In this document: positions 16,421 to 24,741 of the stretch, piece after piece
Numbering within the stretch: the stretch's first letter is position 1
Layout of the letters: every line of letters starts with the position of its first letter
NCBI RefSeq assembly: GCF_038002225.1
Contig: NZ_JBBOCA010000001.1
Location: 4,464,001 to 4,528,000, forward strand
Direction of reading: 5' to 3'
Origin: Paenibacillus sp. FSL R7-0204
Lineage (GTDB): Bacteria > Bacillota > Bacilli > Paenibacillales > Paenibacillaceae
DNA length: 64,000 bases
Program-made: the position numbers and the translations under genes
The notes under the pieces: model-generated
Seen by the model: the letters and a program-made list of their open reading frames with translations, nothing else
Databases searched by the model: none
What the model was told of the DNA's origin: nothing

Positions 16421-19400
16421 TTACATATCCAGTGATTTCGGGTGATCCTCCCCAGCCGCCGGACGGAACGGCCACCAGTTAGCCCGGCCGAACATCCGCA
16501 CCATCACCGGCACGAAGAACGGCAGGAATACCAGTGCATACAGTGCCAGACCGGACAATACAACCGTGGCAATCTGCATCATCGACAGCACCCCGGAAGG
16601 ATACATCGAGGCGAAGGTTCCGCCCAGAATCACTACAGCCGAGAGAATTACGGTTCCCATATTGCGCATGGCATGTAGAATTGCCTCCCGCACATCCCAG
16701 GTTTTGTTCTCATTGAAGCGGTCCATCAGGAAGATACTGTAGTCCACCCCGAGGGCAATCAGCATCACGAAGCTGAAGAACGGCGTCGTCCAGGTGATTC
16801 CCGAATAGTTAAGCAGATGCACGAAGATCGCTTCAGTGATGCCCAGTGCCGTAAAGTAAGTAATTAACAATGAGGCAATGATGTACAGCGGCATAATCAT
16901 CGAGCGGAACAGCACCACCAGGATGATGAAAATACCGCTTAGCATCAGAATTACTGTACGCGTGTAATCTTCATTGGAGATGGTCTGCAAATCATTGTAG
17001 GTGCTGGTCACGCCGCTCATGGCCGTTTCCGCATTCGCAAGCTTGGTACCGGCCACGGCACGGTCCACCGCTGCCTGAATCTGTCCGACACTGTCAATAG
17101 CCTTCGCGCTGTATGGATTCCCAGCGAAGACCACATCCAGGGTCATGACTTTGCGGTCCCCGGACAGATAGGTATCAAATACCTGCTGCATGCCCTTGGC
17201 CTTAAGCGCCTCTGCCGGAACCAGGAACCCGCTTAGCTCATCATCCTTGGCATCCTGAATTTGCTTGAGGTAATCCTGCGCCGAGCTTAAGCCTCCTGTG
17301 ATTTGTCCCAGACCATCCGCACTTTGCGTCAGTCCGTCCGTCAGCTGTCCAAGCTGGCCCGTAAGCTCGCCGAACCCGTCGGCAAGCTGCTTCTGCCCGC
17401 CCTGGAGCTGTGTAAGCCCGGTGGTAATCGCCGGAAGCTTACCGACAATCTGCCCTTGGCCGTCAGCCGCCTGCTTCAGCCCGGACTGCAGCTTGCCGAT
17501 ACCGGCTACCAGCTGATCCAGCCCTTTCGCCAACGCAGCCTGCCCCGCTGCCGCTTTGGAATATCCGGCATTGGCTTCCGTCAAACCGGCCGCCGCCCCG
17601 CTTAGCTGGGCCGAGATCTGGCCCAGTCCTCCGGCAAGCCCCGCAGCTCCCGTACCGCTCTGTGTGACTGTACCTTTGATCGTCTGGTAATTCACATCCT
17701 GGAGCAGCTCCGGATAGGCGGCTTCCAGTCCGGTGAATGAAGCTCCCAGACCATTAAGCGCATCTGCCACGCCTTGAAGCTGTTTCTGCAGACCGGTAAG
17801 ACCTCCGTTCAGCGCGGTCAGGCCGCTGCCGATCTTCTTGTACCCTTCGAGCAGTGAGGCATTGGCCGCTGCCAGTTGCTTCGCACTGCCTGCCGCCTGC
17901 GCCAGGCCGGCTTTGATCTCTCCGGCTCCGGCTCCGCCGCTGCGGATACCTTCCTCGATCCGCGTTAAGCCAGTGCCCAGCGCGTCAATGCCTTTTTTCA
18001 GCTCAGCCGTTCCTTCCGTCAGCTTCGCACTACCCGAGGCGGCCTCGGCAAGCTTAGGACCATTATCCTTCAGTTGCTTGCTTGCTTCGCTCAGCCCGCT
18101 CTGAATCTTGGTTAACCCTTCACTGCTCTGATCCAGACCGTCCGACAGCGTAGCCACCTGAGTAGGAATCAGGAAGTCATTAATCTGCTCCCCGGTAGGC
18201 CGGGACATGCTGCGCACAGCCTTAACGCCATCCACCTTTTCCAGCTCGCGGCTGATTTTCTCGGCAAGTCCCATATACTCTGCAGTGTCCATCCGGTCGT
18301 CATTCTTGATGACAATCTTGCCCGGCATGGATTCACCCGGACCGAAGCTCTCAGATATAATATTGAACCCTTTGACCGAGGCGTAGTTAGGCCCAATCTC
18401 ATCCATACTGTTGAAGCTCAGCTTCCCGCTGTAGGTAAGCAGGAACGGTGCCACAACCGCAGCAACGATCAGCAGCGCAGCCCAGGGTCTCTTCAGCGAG
18501 AACGAACCGGCCGCTCCCCAGATCCGGCTCTCACTGTGCTCCAGCTTGCCGCGGGAGGGCCAGAACATCTTAGGACCCAGCACCGCCATGAAGAACGGCA
18601 CAACGGTAACAAGTGCAAGCAGCATCACCGCTATGCCTACCGCCACCGCCACCGCCGAACGGTAGAGCATGAACTTGGACAAGCCGATTGCCACGAAGCC
18701 GACAAAGACCGCCAGCCCTGAATAGAACACCGTTCCACCAGCCTTCCGGTAAGTGGCGATAATGGCGCTTTGCGTATCCTCCGACTGTGCAAGCTCCTCC
18801 TTGAACCGGCTGATCAGCAGGATACAGTAATCGGTCCCTATCCCGAACATGACAGCCACCATGAAGATCTGGGTGAACGTCGAGAGCGGAAAGTCAAAAC
18901 GGTCTACCAGGAACGCGACAATCGACTGGGACACGATATAACTCAGCCCCACCGTCAGCAGCGGCACGAACGGAGCCACGAACGAACGGAACACCACGAA
19001 CAGAATCAGCAGAATAAACACGACAGTGATGTATTCCGACTTTTTCAGACCGGCTTCCGAGCTGGCAATCGTATCCTCCGTAATCAGCCCTTCGCTGGTC
19101 ATATAATGCTCCGCCGTAACGTTGCCCAGCAGCTCTGCAGACTTAGCCGGGAGTTCCTTGACTGTCTCCTCTCCGCCTTGCACCGACAATGCAACCATAA
19201 TCGTCTTGCCGTCCCCGGCAATCAGCGTATCCTTCAGCTCAGGCTGTGAGAACGGATCTGTAATCGCGCTGAGCTTCAGGGAACCCTTGTTCCCGGCCAG
19301 CTTCTCCACACCCTGCTTAATACTCTCGGTGTCTGCGGCCGTCAGCCCCTCAGGCTTATGGAACACCAGGGCCACCTGATGCACCGTCTCCCCGTCCTTG

Positions 19401-19579
19401 GCCGCAGCCACCTCCTTCATAATCTCTGCAGCCCGCGATGAGGTGTAGCCAGCCGGAACAGCAATCTGACCCTTCTCGCGCACCAGATCGGGCATCCCGG
19501 GAGCCGTGAGGAATAACACCACCGCCACAGCCAGCCACACCGCGATAACCGCCCATCTTGCCTTCAAAATCGTTCTCAA
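16421..19579 (-). CDS. MMPL/RND-type membrane exporter with YhgE-like extracellular region
   Basis: 1052 residues. Two membrane blocks of six helices each (about 160-370 and 850-1035) carry the MMPL signatures ITVVFILLILFVVFRSFVAP, FGIGTDYCILLISRFKEEL, MLIALGVDYSIFLMDRFNEN and ILSAVVILGGTF; the intramembrane Asp residues are the proton-relay type. The second extracellular loop (about 490-790) is long and built from Gly/Ala/Leu-rich repeats (LxxGLxQLxxGL) as in YhgE/Pip proteins, probably a helical coiled stalk. It is coupled to the MarR gene: its TTG start overlaps the MarR stop. Likely exports lipids or hydrophobic toxic compounds under MarR control. Confidence 0.92.
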   Translation of the reverse strand: MRTILKARWAVIAVWLAVAVVLFLTAPGMPDLVREKGQIAVPAGYTSSRAAEIMKEVAAAKDGETVHQVALVFHKPEGLTAADTESIKQGVEKLAGNKGSLKLSAITDPFSQPELKDTLIAGDGKTIMVALSVQGGEETVKELPAKSAELLGNVTAEHYMTSEGLITEDTIASSEAGLKKSEYITVVFILLILFVVFRSFVAPFVPLLTVGLSYIVSQSIVAFLVDRFDFPLSTFTQIFMVAVMFGIGTDYCILLISRFKEELAQSEDTQSAIIATYRKAGGTVFYSGLAVFVGFVAIGLSKFMLYRSAVAVAVGIAVMLLALVTVVPFFMAVLGPKMFWPSRGKLEHSESRIWGAAGSFSLKRPWAALLIVAAVVAPFLLTYSGKLSFNSMDEIGPNYASVKGFNIISESFGPGESMPGKIVIKNDDRMDTAEYMGLAEKISRELEKVDGVKAVRSMSRPTGEQINDFLIPTQVATLSDGLDQSSEGLTKIQSGLSEASKQLKDNGPKLAEAASGSAKLTEGTAELKKGIDALGTGLTRIEEGIRSGGAGAGEIKAGLAQAAGSAKQLAAANASLLEGYKKIGSGLTALNGGLTGLQKQLQGVADALNGLGASFTGLEAAYPELLQDVNYQTIKGTVTQSGTGAAGLAGGLGQISAQLSGAAAGLTEANAGYSKAAAGQAALAKGLDQLVAGIGKLQSGLKQAADGQGQIVGKLPAITTGLTQLQGGQKQLADGFGELTGQLGQLTDGLTQSADGLGQITGGLSSAQDYLKQIQDAKDDELSGFLVPAEALKAKGMQQVFDTYLSGDRKVMTLDVVFAGNPYSAKAIDSVGQIQAAVDRAVAGTKLANAETAMSGVTSTYNDLQTISNEDYTRTVILMLSGIFIILVVLFRSMIMPLYIIASLLITYFTALGITEAIFVHLLNYSGITWTTPFFSFVMLIALGVDYSIFLMDRFNENKTWDVREAILHAMRNMGTVILSAVVILGGTFASMYPSGVLSMMQIATVVLSGLALYALVFLPFFVPVMVRMFGRANWWPFRPAAGEDHPKSLDM

Positions 19580-20028
19580 TTGCTTCTCCCCCCTGTATCC
19601 TGCATCAGAAATGCCAGCTTCTCAAACATCGTAATAAACAGCTCTATATTGTGATCCTCGAAGTGGAACAAGTATGGAGAGATCACCTGCTGCATCTGCA
19701 TCTCAGAGGTCTTGTAGACACTCTCTCCGTACTCCGTCATGGTCAGATACACCTGCCTGCGGTCATTCTCGTCCCGGGTCCGCTGAATCATCCCGGCTTC
19801 ATCCAGCCGGTTGATGATGGCAGTAATCGAGCTTTTGCCTACGGCGACTGCTTCAGCCAGATATGTGGAGGTACACCTCTCCTGTCCGCTGATCAGCCTG
19901 AGAATCAGGAATTGGTCCGTTGTCAGACCTTCGCCAAAAATATCCCGGAGCCGCGCATTGATCTGCCTCGTAACGACCATATAAGCATCTACGTAGCGAT
20001 TGATCCATTCATCTGCGTCTTTCTTCAA
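19576..20028 (-). CDS. MarR-family repressor of the MMPL exporter
   Basis: 150 residues with the winged-helix core: LTTDQFLILRLI, CTSTYLAEAVAVGKSSITAI, the recognition helix SSITAIINRLDEAGMIQRTR and the wing DENDRRQVYLTMTEYG. It is the first gene of a two-gene operon, and its promoter is overlaid by two palindromes (20052-20083), fitting autorepression released by a ligand of the exporter. Confidence 0.92.
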   Translation of the reverse strand: MKKDADEWINRYVDAYMVVTRQINARLRDIFGEGLTTDQFLILRLISGQERCTSTYLAEAVAVGKSSITAIINRLDEAGMIQRTRDENDRRQVYLTMTEYGESVYKTSEMQMQQVISPYLFHFEDHNIELFITMFEKLAFLMQDTGGRSN

Positions 20029-20051
20029 TGCTGCTTCCGCCTTTCCATATT

Positions 20052-20110
20052 AGTTCACGTGTCGAACTGTTTTACAGTAAAACTATATTGTCCTTTGCGT
20101 TAAAAGTCAA
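20052..20110 (-). promoter_or_regulatory. MarR-MMPL promoter with two operator palindromes
   Basis: Leftward -35 TTGACT (20105-20110), a 17-bp spacer and -10 TATAGT (20082-20087). Directly downstream are a perfect 7-1-7 palindrome GTTTTACAGTAAAAC (20069-20083) that touches the -10 box, and AGTTC-7-GAACT (20052-20068). Confidence 0.75.
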
Positions 20111-20169
20111 CTGGTTTCATGAATTTTACATCATTCTTCATTTGGACGATCAAGTAGCCCTCCCGAACA

Positions 20170-20204
20170 CAAAAAAACCACCCGGCACGCAAAGTGCAGA
20201 GTGG
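20170..20204 (-). terminator. Terminator of the rpiA-VanZ-GNAT operon
   Basis: Read leftward, CCACTCTGCAC pairs with GTGCCGGGTGG around TTTGC and is followed by TTTTTTT, about 50 bp after the GNAT stop. Confidence 0.75.
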
Positions 20205-20252
20205 CTAATATTGTTTATCTCACCTATTGCATAGCCTGATACCGTCGTCCGG

Positions 20253-20702
20253 CTACTCCTCATCCTCCGTCTCTTCCACCTCATAGACACAGCGGAACAT
20301 TTCGATGCCAGCAGCGTTCTCACCCAGGCTGTACACCATGAAGCCCAGGCTGCGGTAAAAGTCTGCGGCAATCTCGTCCTCGGTCTCGGCTACCAGATAA
20401 CGCGGCTGACGGGAGGTGACCAGCTCAAGAATCATGCCGCGCGCATACCCTTTGCCCCGGTTCTCCGGAAGCACTGCGATATGGCGGATGTCGAGCGAGC
20501 CGTCTTCGGTCTCTTCGTAGCCGGTCAGTCCGACCAGCAGCCCGTCCTCCTCCCAGCCGCACAGCTGCATGGCCGCAAGCTTACTGTATTCCTCCGAAGT
20601 GCGGATCAGCGCATCCGGGTCATCTATAACCGCATAAGCCAGCAGCTCATTCACCTGCGGTGTGCCGACAAGCGGCTTCAAATCAATCAACATATATCTC
20701 AT
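20253..20702 (-). CDS. GNAT-family N-acetyltransferase
   Basis: 149 residues. The acetyl-CoA site is visible as DIRHIAVLPENRGKGYARGM (motif A, R/Q-x-x-G-x-G/A near residue 83), preceded by LVGLTGYEE and followed by YLVAETEDEIAADFYRSLGF (motif B). Substrate unknown. It lies 33 bp after the VanZ gene and is followed by a terminator, so it is the last gene of an rpiA-VanZ-GNAT operon. Confidence 0.9.
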   Translation of the reverse strand: MRYMLIDLKPLVGTPQVNELLAYAVIDDPDALIRTSEEYSKLAAMQLCGWEEDGLLVGLTGYEETEDGSLDIRHIAVLPENRGKGYARGMILELVTSRQPRYLVAETEDEIAADFYRSLGFMVYSLGENAAGIEMFRCVYEVEETEDEE

Positions 20703-20735
20703 CCTCCTAAAAATATACCTGACCCCAGACCTCCG

Positions 20736-21233
20736 CTATCCCCGCACCAGCCGCAGCAGTGCATACCCTGTCCACACACCCAGCAGGTTAAGCAGCAGAT
20801 CATCGATATCCAGACTCCCGACATGCAGCAGCATCTGCAGCAGCTCCAGCACCATAATGCCCAGTACAGACAAAAGCGTAAGCCTGATAAAAGAGCGGTA
20901 GCCGGTCACCACCAGCGGAAGCAGAATGCCAAAAGGCGCGAATACCGCCACATTCCCCAGAAGATTCACCAGCCTGTTAGCATACGATAATCCGTTAGTC
21001 ATGTCAAAGTATAAACGCACGGTCCGCAGCGGTTCAAGATTGTAACGGAGCGGCCCGTCCAGCTGAACCGTCCGTCCGAATCCGATGAACATCCAGTACA
21101 GCAGCATTCCGCTATAGGCAATCAGCAGCAGCCAGGCCAGGAACCGGCGTCCGGGTGGAAGCGCCTGCTTGGCTGTAGAAGCCTTCCCTTTCCTGCGGCC
21201 TGTATGCGGCTTAGCGATCCTGGCCACCTTCAA
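20736..21233 (-). CDS. VanZ-like membrane protein
   Basis: About 165 residues. A basic N-terminal tail (ARIAKPHTGRRKGKASTAKQ) precedes four transmembrane helices, with the VanZ signatures NLLGNVAVFAPFGILLPLV and ELLQMLLHVGSLDIDDLLLN (the conserved Asp pair). The start is uncertain: TTG at 21233 or GTG at 21227, both inside the 3' end of rpiA and neither with a clear ribosome site; the frame also runs further back into rpiA as a shadow. VanZ proteins give low-level teicoplanin resistance in enterococci, but most chromosomal homologues have no known role. Confidence 0.85.
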   Translation of the reverse strand: MKVARIAKPHTGRRKGKASTAKQALPPGRRFLAWLLLIAYSGMLLYWMFIGFGRTVQLDGPLRYNLEPLRTVRLYFDMTNGLSYANRLVNLLGNVAVFAPFGILLPLVVTGYRSFIRLTLLSVLGIMVLELLQMLLHVGSLDIDDLLLNLLGVWTGYALLRLVRG

Positions 21234-21897
21234 TAATCTCAATTGTGCCGTCGCTCTTGCCGATAATCGCCAGATCGGCGATCCCGATGAAGAGACCGTG
21301 CTCGACAACTCCCGGAATACGCTGGAGGGCAAGCGCCAGCTCTGCAGCCGATTTAATCGCTTCAAAACGGCAGTCGGCGATATAATTGCCGTTATCCGTC
21401 TTGTACAGGTCTTCTCCGCTGCGCCGCAGCTCCGTCTTGCAGCCCAGCTTAGCGAGATCAGCGACCGTCCACTCCCAGGCGAACGGCACAATCTCCACCG
21501 GCAACGGGAACTTCCCGAGCGTGGTCACCGCCTTGCTCTCATCGGCCACAACGATCATGCGGGCGCTGCCCATGGCGACAATCTTTTCCCGCAAAAGCGC
21601 ACCGCCCCCGCCCTTAATCAGCTGCAGTGCCCCGTCCAGCTCATCCGCCCCGTCAATCGTCAGGTCGAGGCTGTCCACATCACTGAACGCTACCAGCGGG
21701 ATGCCCAGTTCGCGGGCCTGATCCTCAGACGCCTGTGAGGTAGCTACGGCCGTAATCTGCAGGCCTTCGCTCACCCGTTCCCCCAGCTTGCTGATGGCCC
21801 AGTAAGCAGTGGAGCCTGTTCCCAGGCCTACCTTCATACCGTCCTGCACATATTCGACTGCCTTCTCCGCTGCCAGCTGTTTCACATTGATACTCAT
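21211..21897 (-). CDS. rpiA: Ribose-5-phosphate isomerase A
   Basis: 228 residues, full length. Interconverts ribose 5-phosphate and ribulose 5-phosphate in the pentose phosphate pathway. The phosphate-binding loop VGLGTGSTAYWAI (about residue 23), the DLTIDGADELDGALQLIKGG active-site stretch with the catalytic Asp residues, GALLREKIVA and FPLPVEIVPFAW are all present. First gene of the operon with VanZ and GNAT. Transaldolase lies 1.6 kb away on the other strand, so two pentose-pathway enzymes are close but not cotranscribed. Confidence 0.97.
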   Translation of the reverse strand: MSINVKQLAAEKAVEYVQDGMKVGLGTGSTAYWAISKLGERVSEGLQITAVATSQASEDQARELGIPLVAFSDVDSLDLTIDGADELDGALQLIKGGGGALLREKIVAMGSARMIVVADESKAVTTLGKFPLPVEIVPFAWEWTVADLAKLGCKTELRRSGEDLYKTDNGNYIADCRFEAIKSAAELALALQRIPGVVEHGLFIGIADLAIIGKSDGTIEIIEGGQDR

Positions 21898-22017
21898 TTT
21901 ATTCCCTCCATGTTATCCGTTATAATGAACGAAGTGGAATCGGCTGTGCCTGTCCACAAGGAATTCTTATTCATTACCATCAGCCTGACTACTAATAATC
22001 CATCAGGAGGCATCCGC

Positions 22018-22215
22018 ATGAGAACCGAGAACCAAATCCAATCCAAAATCAACGAAATGACGCTCCAGCGCAGATCCCTGGAATCGCGGCTGGCTCCCCT
22101 GCCTCCCGGTGACCCGCAGAGGGCCGCGCTAGACGCACAGCTGACCAGGCTGGAAGATCTGATTCTAATGCTGGAATGGGTATTGAACGCACCCGTAGGC
22201 AAATATCACGCCTGA
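22018..22215 (+). CDS. Small coiled-coil protein
   Basis: 65 residues from ATG 22018, chosen for its AGGAGG site 7 bp upstream; an earlier in-frame start at 21910 lacks one. The protein is largely two helices (ENQIQSKINEMTLQRRSLES and AALDAQLTRLEDLILMLEWV) joined by a Pro-rich turn (APLPPGDPQR), a helical hairpin. No family recognised. It fills the gap between the divergent rpiA and the convergent macro-domain gene. Confidence 0.7.
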   Translation: MRTENQIQSKINEMTLQRRSLESRLAPLPPGDPQRAALDAQLTRLEDLILMLEWVLNAPVGKYHA

Positions 22216-22249
22216 CTTCCGGGCTTCTGCCCGGACAGGCTTTTGCCGT

Positions 22250-22804
22250 TCAGCTATAGTTCCCAAGCATGGCCCCATACAGCCTGGCATTCTCATGCTC
22301 GAAGCAGACGAAACCGATCTGCCGCAGCGGGAGCTCTGCCGGGCTCTTCGCGCGGACATATAGAGCTACAGCTTCCAGCGCCGTCTTGCAGGCCAGCTCC
22401 TTCGGGAAGTTGTAAATGCCCGTGCTGATATTCGGAAAAGCGAGGCTCTTCACCCCATGGGCGCAAGCCAGATCAAGGCTGCTCTTATAGCATCCCGCCA
22501 ACACAGCCGCTTCACCAGCCGAACCGCCCTTCCAGATCGGCCCCACCGTATGTATCACTCCGCGAAAAGCAAGCCGCCCTGCACTGGTAAGCGCAGCTTC
22601 ACCGGGAAGAATGCCGCCCTTCTTCCGGCGGATTACCGCGCATTCCTCCGCAATTTCCGGGCCTCCAGCCCGGTGTATTGCCCCATCCACTCCCCCGCCT
22701 CCATACAGACCGGAGTTGGAGGCATTGACGATCATTTCGCCCTGCCAGGAGGTGATGTCCCCTTCGTGAACCGACAGGACGACATCATTAACGTTGATCT
22801 GCAT
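22250..22804 (-). CDS. Macro-domain protein (ADP-ribose binding/deacetylase)
   Basis: 184 residues. GDITSWQGEMIVNASNSGLY then GGGGVDGAIHRAGG (about 28-46) is the ADP-ribose pocket with the Asn and Asp typical of the MacroD/YmdB class, and GVKSLAFPNISTGIYNFPKE is the distal phosphate loop. Enzymes of this class hydrolyse O-acetyl-ADP-ribose or remove ADP-ribose from proteins. Its start overlaps the upstream membrane-protein gene by 17 bp. No partner ADP-ribosyltransferase is visible. Confidence 0.93.
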   Translation of the reverse strand: MQINVNDVVLSVHEGDITSWQGEMIVNASNSGLYGGGGVDGAIHRAGGPEIAEECAVIRRKKGGILPGEAALTSAGRLAFRGVIHTVGPIWKGGSAGEAAVLAGCYKSSLDLACAHGVKSLAFPNISTGIYNFPKELACKTALEAVALYVRAKSPAELPLRQIGFVCFEHENARLYGAMLGNYS

Positions 22805-23255
22805 AGCTGGTCTCCTCCTTCGCCGCAGTTTCCAGCGCCTGAATCAGTTCCTTTTCGCCCCTGCGGGCTGCATTCCCCGAAAAAGAAACATGCGTAAGCC
22901 GGCCTCCCTGCACTGCGGCCTGGCGGAGAATGCCCAGCATATAATTCTGCGCATCAGATAACACGAGCTCGCCCGTACCGGCGGCAACTCTGCACAGGGC
23001 ACGGGTTGTTCCCGCTTCTGACTCCGGCAGGTCTTCTTCCCCTGGCTTAACCACCGTGAATTGAAACAGCGGCACCGCCTCCGGCAGCTCCTCACCCGCA
23101 GAGAATCTCTGATTATATACTGAGTACATCAGATTGCCGGTATGCGCTCTGGAAGCATCCGACTCTTGCTCCGCAAGGATTCTGCTGTTCTGGTAAGCAA
23201 TAATTCCGGCTGTGACCAGCAGAAACAGCACCACTCCCGCAATTAAAGTATACAT
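22788..23255 (-). CDS. Membrane-anchored protein of unknown function
   Basis: 155 residues from ATG 23255; the frame opens further upstream (23369) but that part looks like promoter DNA. One N-terminal helix (YTLIAGVVLFLLVTAGIIAY) is followed by a soluble domain with AHTGNLMYSVYNQRFSAGEE and LVLSDAQNYMLGILRQAAVQ. It resembles no family I know. Overlap with the macro-domain gene implies coupled translation. Confidence 0.65.
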   Translation of the reverse strand: MYTLIAGVVLFLLVTAGIIAYQNSRILAEQESDASRAHTGNLMYSVYNQRFSAGEELPEAVPLFQFTVVKPGEEDLPESEAGTTRALCRVAAGTGELVLSDAQNYMLGILRQAAVQGGRLTHVSFSGNAARRGEKELIQALETAAKEETSYADQR

Positions 23256-23485
23256 TCCTGTCACCAGCCCATCGCCTGTAATGAACAATACCGCTTCTAT
23301 AGTATCATGGACAGAAGTGTCCGTGAATGGTCCTACCCGTGTAAAAACATTTTTTTCGCCCGTTCCCATAAAGTTATTTTGAAAGATTCAAATTAACAGT
23401 TGAAACTTCACGTGGCATGTCTCATAATGAAGTGGAGCCTGCTGTTTTGTCAAATCCATACGAAATCAAGGGAGGATACCTGGAA

Positions 23486-24133
23486 ATGAAATTTTTCTTG
23501 GATACCGGAAATATTGAGGAAATCAAACGTATTACCCGCCTCGGATTAGTGGATGGCGTAACGACGAACCCGTCGCTGATCGCCAAGGAAGGCAGATTGT
23601 TTAAGGACGTAATCAAGGAGATCGTAGCTATTGTCCCTGGTCCTGTAAGCGCTGAGGTTATCGGCCTTACGGCTGAAGAGATGCTTAAGGAAGCTTACGA
23701 GATCGCTGAATGGGCTCCGAACGTGGTCATCAAGCTGCCTATGACCGAAGATGGTCTGGAAGCTTGTTATGAACTGACCAAAAAAGGCATCAAAACCAAC
23801 GTAACGCTCGTATTCTCCGCTGCTCAAGGCCTCATGGCCGCCAAGGCAGGAGCTACTTATATCAGTCCGTTCGTCGGACGTCTGGATGATATCGGTGTAG
23901 ACGGGATGAAGCTGATCAAGGATCTGAAGACGATTCTGACCAACTACGACCTGAAATCCGAGATCATCGCCGCCAGTATCCGCAACATTGCCCATGTGGA
24001 GCAAGCTGCAATCGCCGGCGCCCACATTGCTACCATCCCGGGTTCACTCCTGCCATCGCTCTGGAAGCACCCGCTGACCGACAATGGTATCGAACGCTTC
24101 CTGAAAGACTGGGAGAAAGTACCACAGGTTTAA
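23486..24133 (+). CDS. Transaldolase / fructose-6-phosphate aldolase family
   Basis: 215 residues from ATG 23486 with GGGAGG about 9 bp upstream; the longer frame from 23417 lacks a site. This is the short (subfamily 3B) transaldolase: [30 protein letters not shown], Schiff-base Lys at residue 83 in [46 protein letters not shown]. It links the pentose phosphate pathway to glycolysis; FSA-type activity cannot be excluded from sequence. Single-gene unit with its own terminator. Confidence 0.95.
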   Translation: MKFFLDTGNIEEIKRITRLGLVDGVTTNPSLIAKEGRLFKDVIKEIVAIVPGPVSAEVIGLTAEEMLKEAYEIAEWAPNVVIKLPMTEDGLEACYELTKKGIKTNVTLVFSAAQGLMAAKAGATYISPFVGRLDDIGVDGMKLIKDLKTILTNYDLKSEIIAASIRNIAHVEQAAIAGAHIATIPGSLLPSLWKHPLTDNGIERFLKDWEKVPQV

Positions 24134-24150
24134 AACAAAGCAAATAGTCT

Positions 24151-24187
24151 AAGCCCCCTTCCGCATCATGCGGAGCGGGGCTTTTTT
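24151..24187 (+). terminator. Terminator of the transaldolase gene
   Basis: The stem AAGCCCC...CCGCAT/ATGCGG...GGGGCTT is followed by TTTTTT, 17 bp after the stop. Confidence 0.9.
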
Positions 24188-24220
24188 GTTGTTGTTAGAT
24201 TGGACGGATACCTTTCCTCC

Positions 24221-24260
24221 TTGACCCATTTACTTGTTATGCTTATACTTGTTACAACAA
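24221..24260 (+). promoter_or_regulatory. Promoter and candidate operator of the MarR-MFS operon
   Basis: -35 TTGACC (24221-24226), a 17-bp spacer and -10 TATACT (24244-24249). The inverted repeat TTGTT-AC-AACAA (24249-24260) overlaps the transcription start region, where a MarR repressor would bind. Confidence 0.75.
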
Positions 24261-24285
24261 TTAATTACAAAGGAGCAGTTCATTT

Positions 24286-24729
24286 ATGACTCTTTCCTCT
24301 CCCCAGCAATTCCTCGGCTTCCTGCTGGGCTCGACCCACCGGAGAATCTCAGTAAGCTTCGCCCGGGCGCTGAAGCCTTATGACATCACACCCGAGCAAT
24401 GGTCCACCCTGCTGATGATCTGTGACCGCAGCGGAGTCAACCAGAAGGAGGTTGCCGTTGCCTCTGCCAAAGACCAGCCGACCACTGCCCGGATCGTGGA
24501 GCTACTGCTCAAGAAAGGCTTCATTACCAAAACGGCCAACCCGGAGGACCGCAGAGCATTCCAGCTCTATGCCACCGGAGAGGGTCGGGCGTTAATTGAG
24601 AACACTATAGCGCTGGAGCAGCAGACTATAGATATGGCTGTAGCCGGGCTCGAGCCGCAGCAGCTTGAAGACCTCCGCAGTATGCTGGAGCAAATCTATC
24701 ACAACACCGGAAATCTACATCAGGAATAG
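24286..24729 (+). CDS. MarR-family regulator
   Basis: 147 residues. The winged-helix region is ITPEQWSTLLMICDRSGVNQ, KEVAVASAKDQPTTARIVEL (recognition helix) and LLKKGFITKTANPEDRRAF (wing). AAGGAG lies upstream of the ATG. The downstream MFS gene starts 12 bp later, so it most likely represses its own efflux pump. Confidence 0.92.
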   Translation: MTLSSPQQFLGFLLGSTHRRISVSFARALKPYDITPEQWSTLLMICDRSGVNQKEVAVASAKDQPTTARIVELLLKKGFITKTANPEDRRAFQLYATGEGRALIENTIALEQQTIDMAVAGLEPQQLEDLRSMLEQIYHNTGNLHQE

Positions 24730-24741
24730 GAGTCAAAACAC

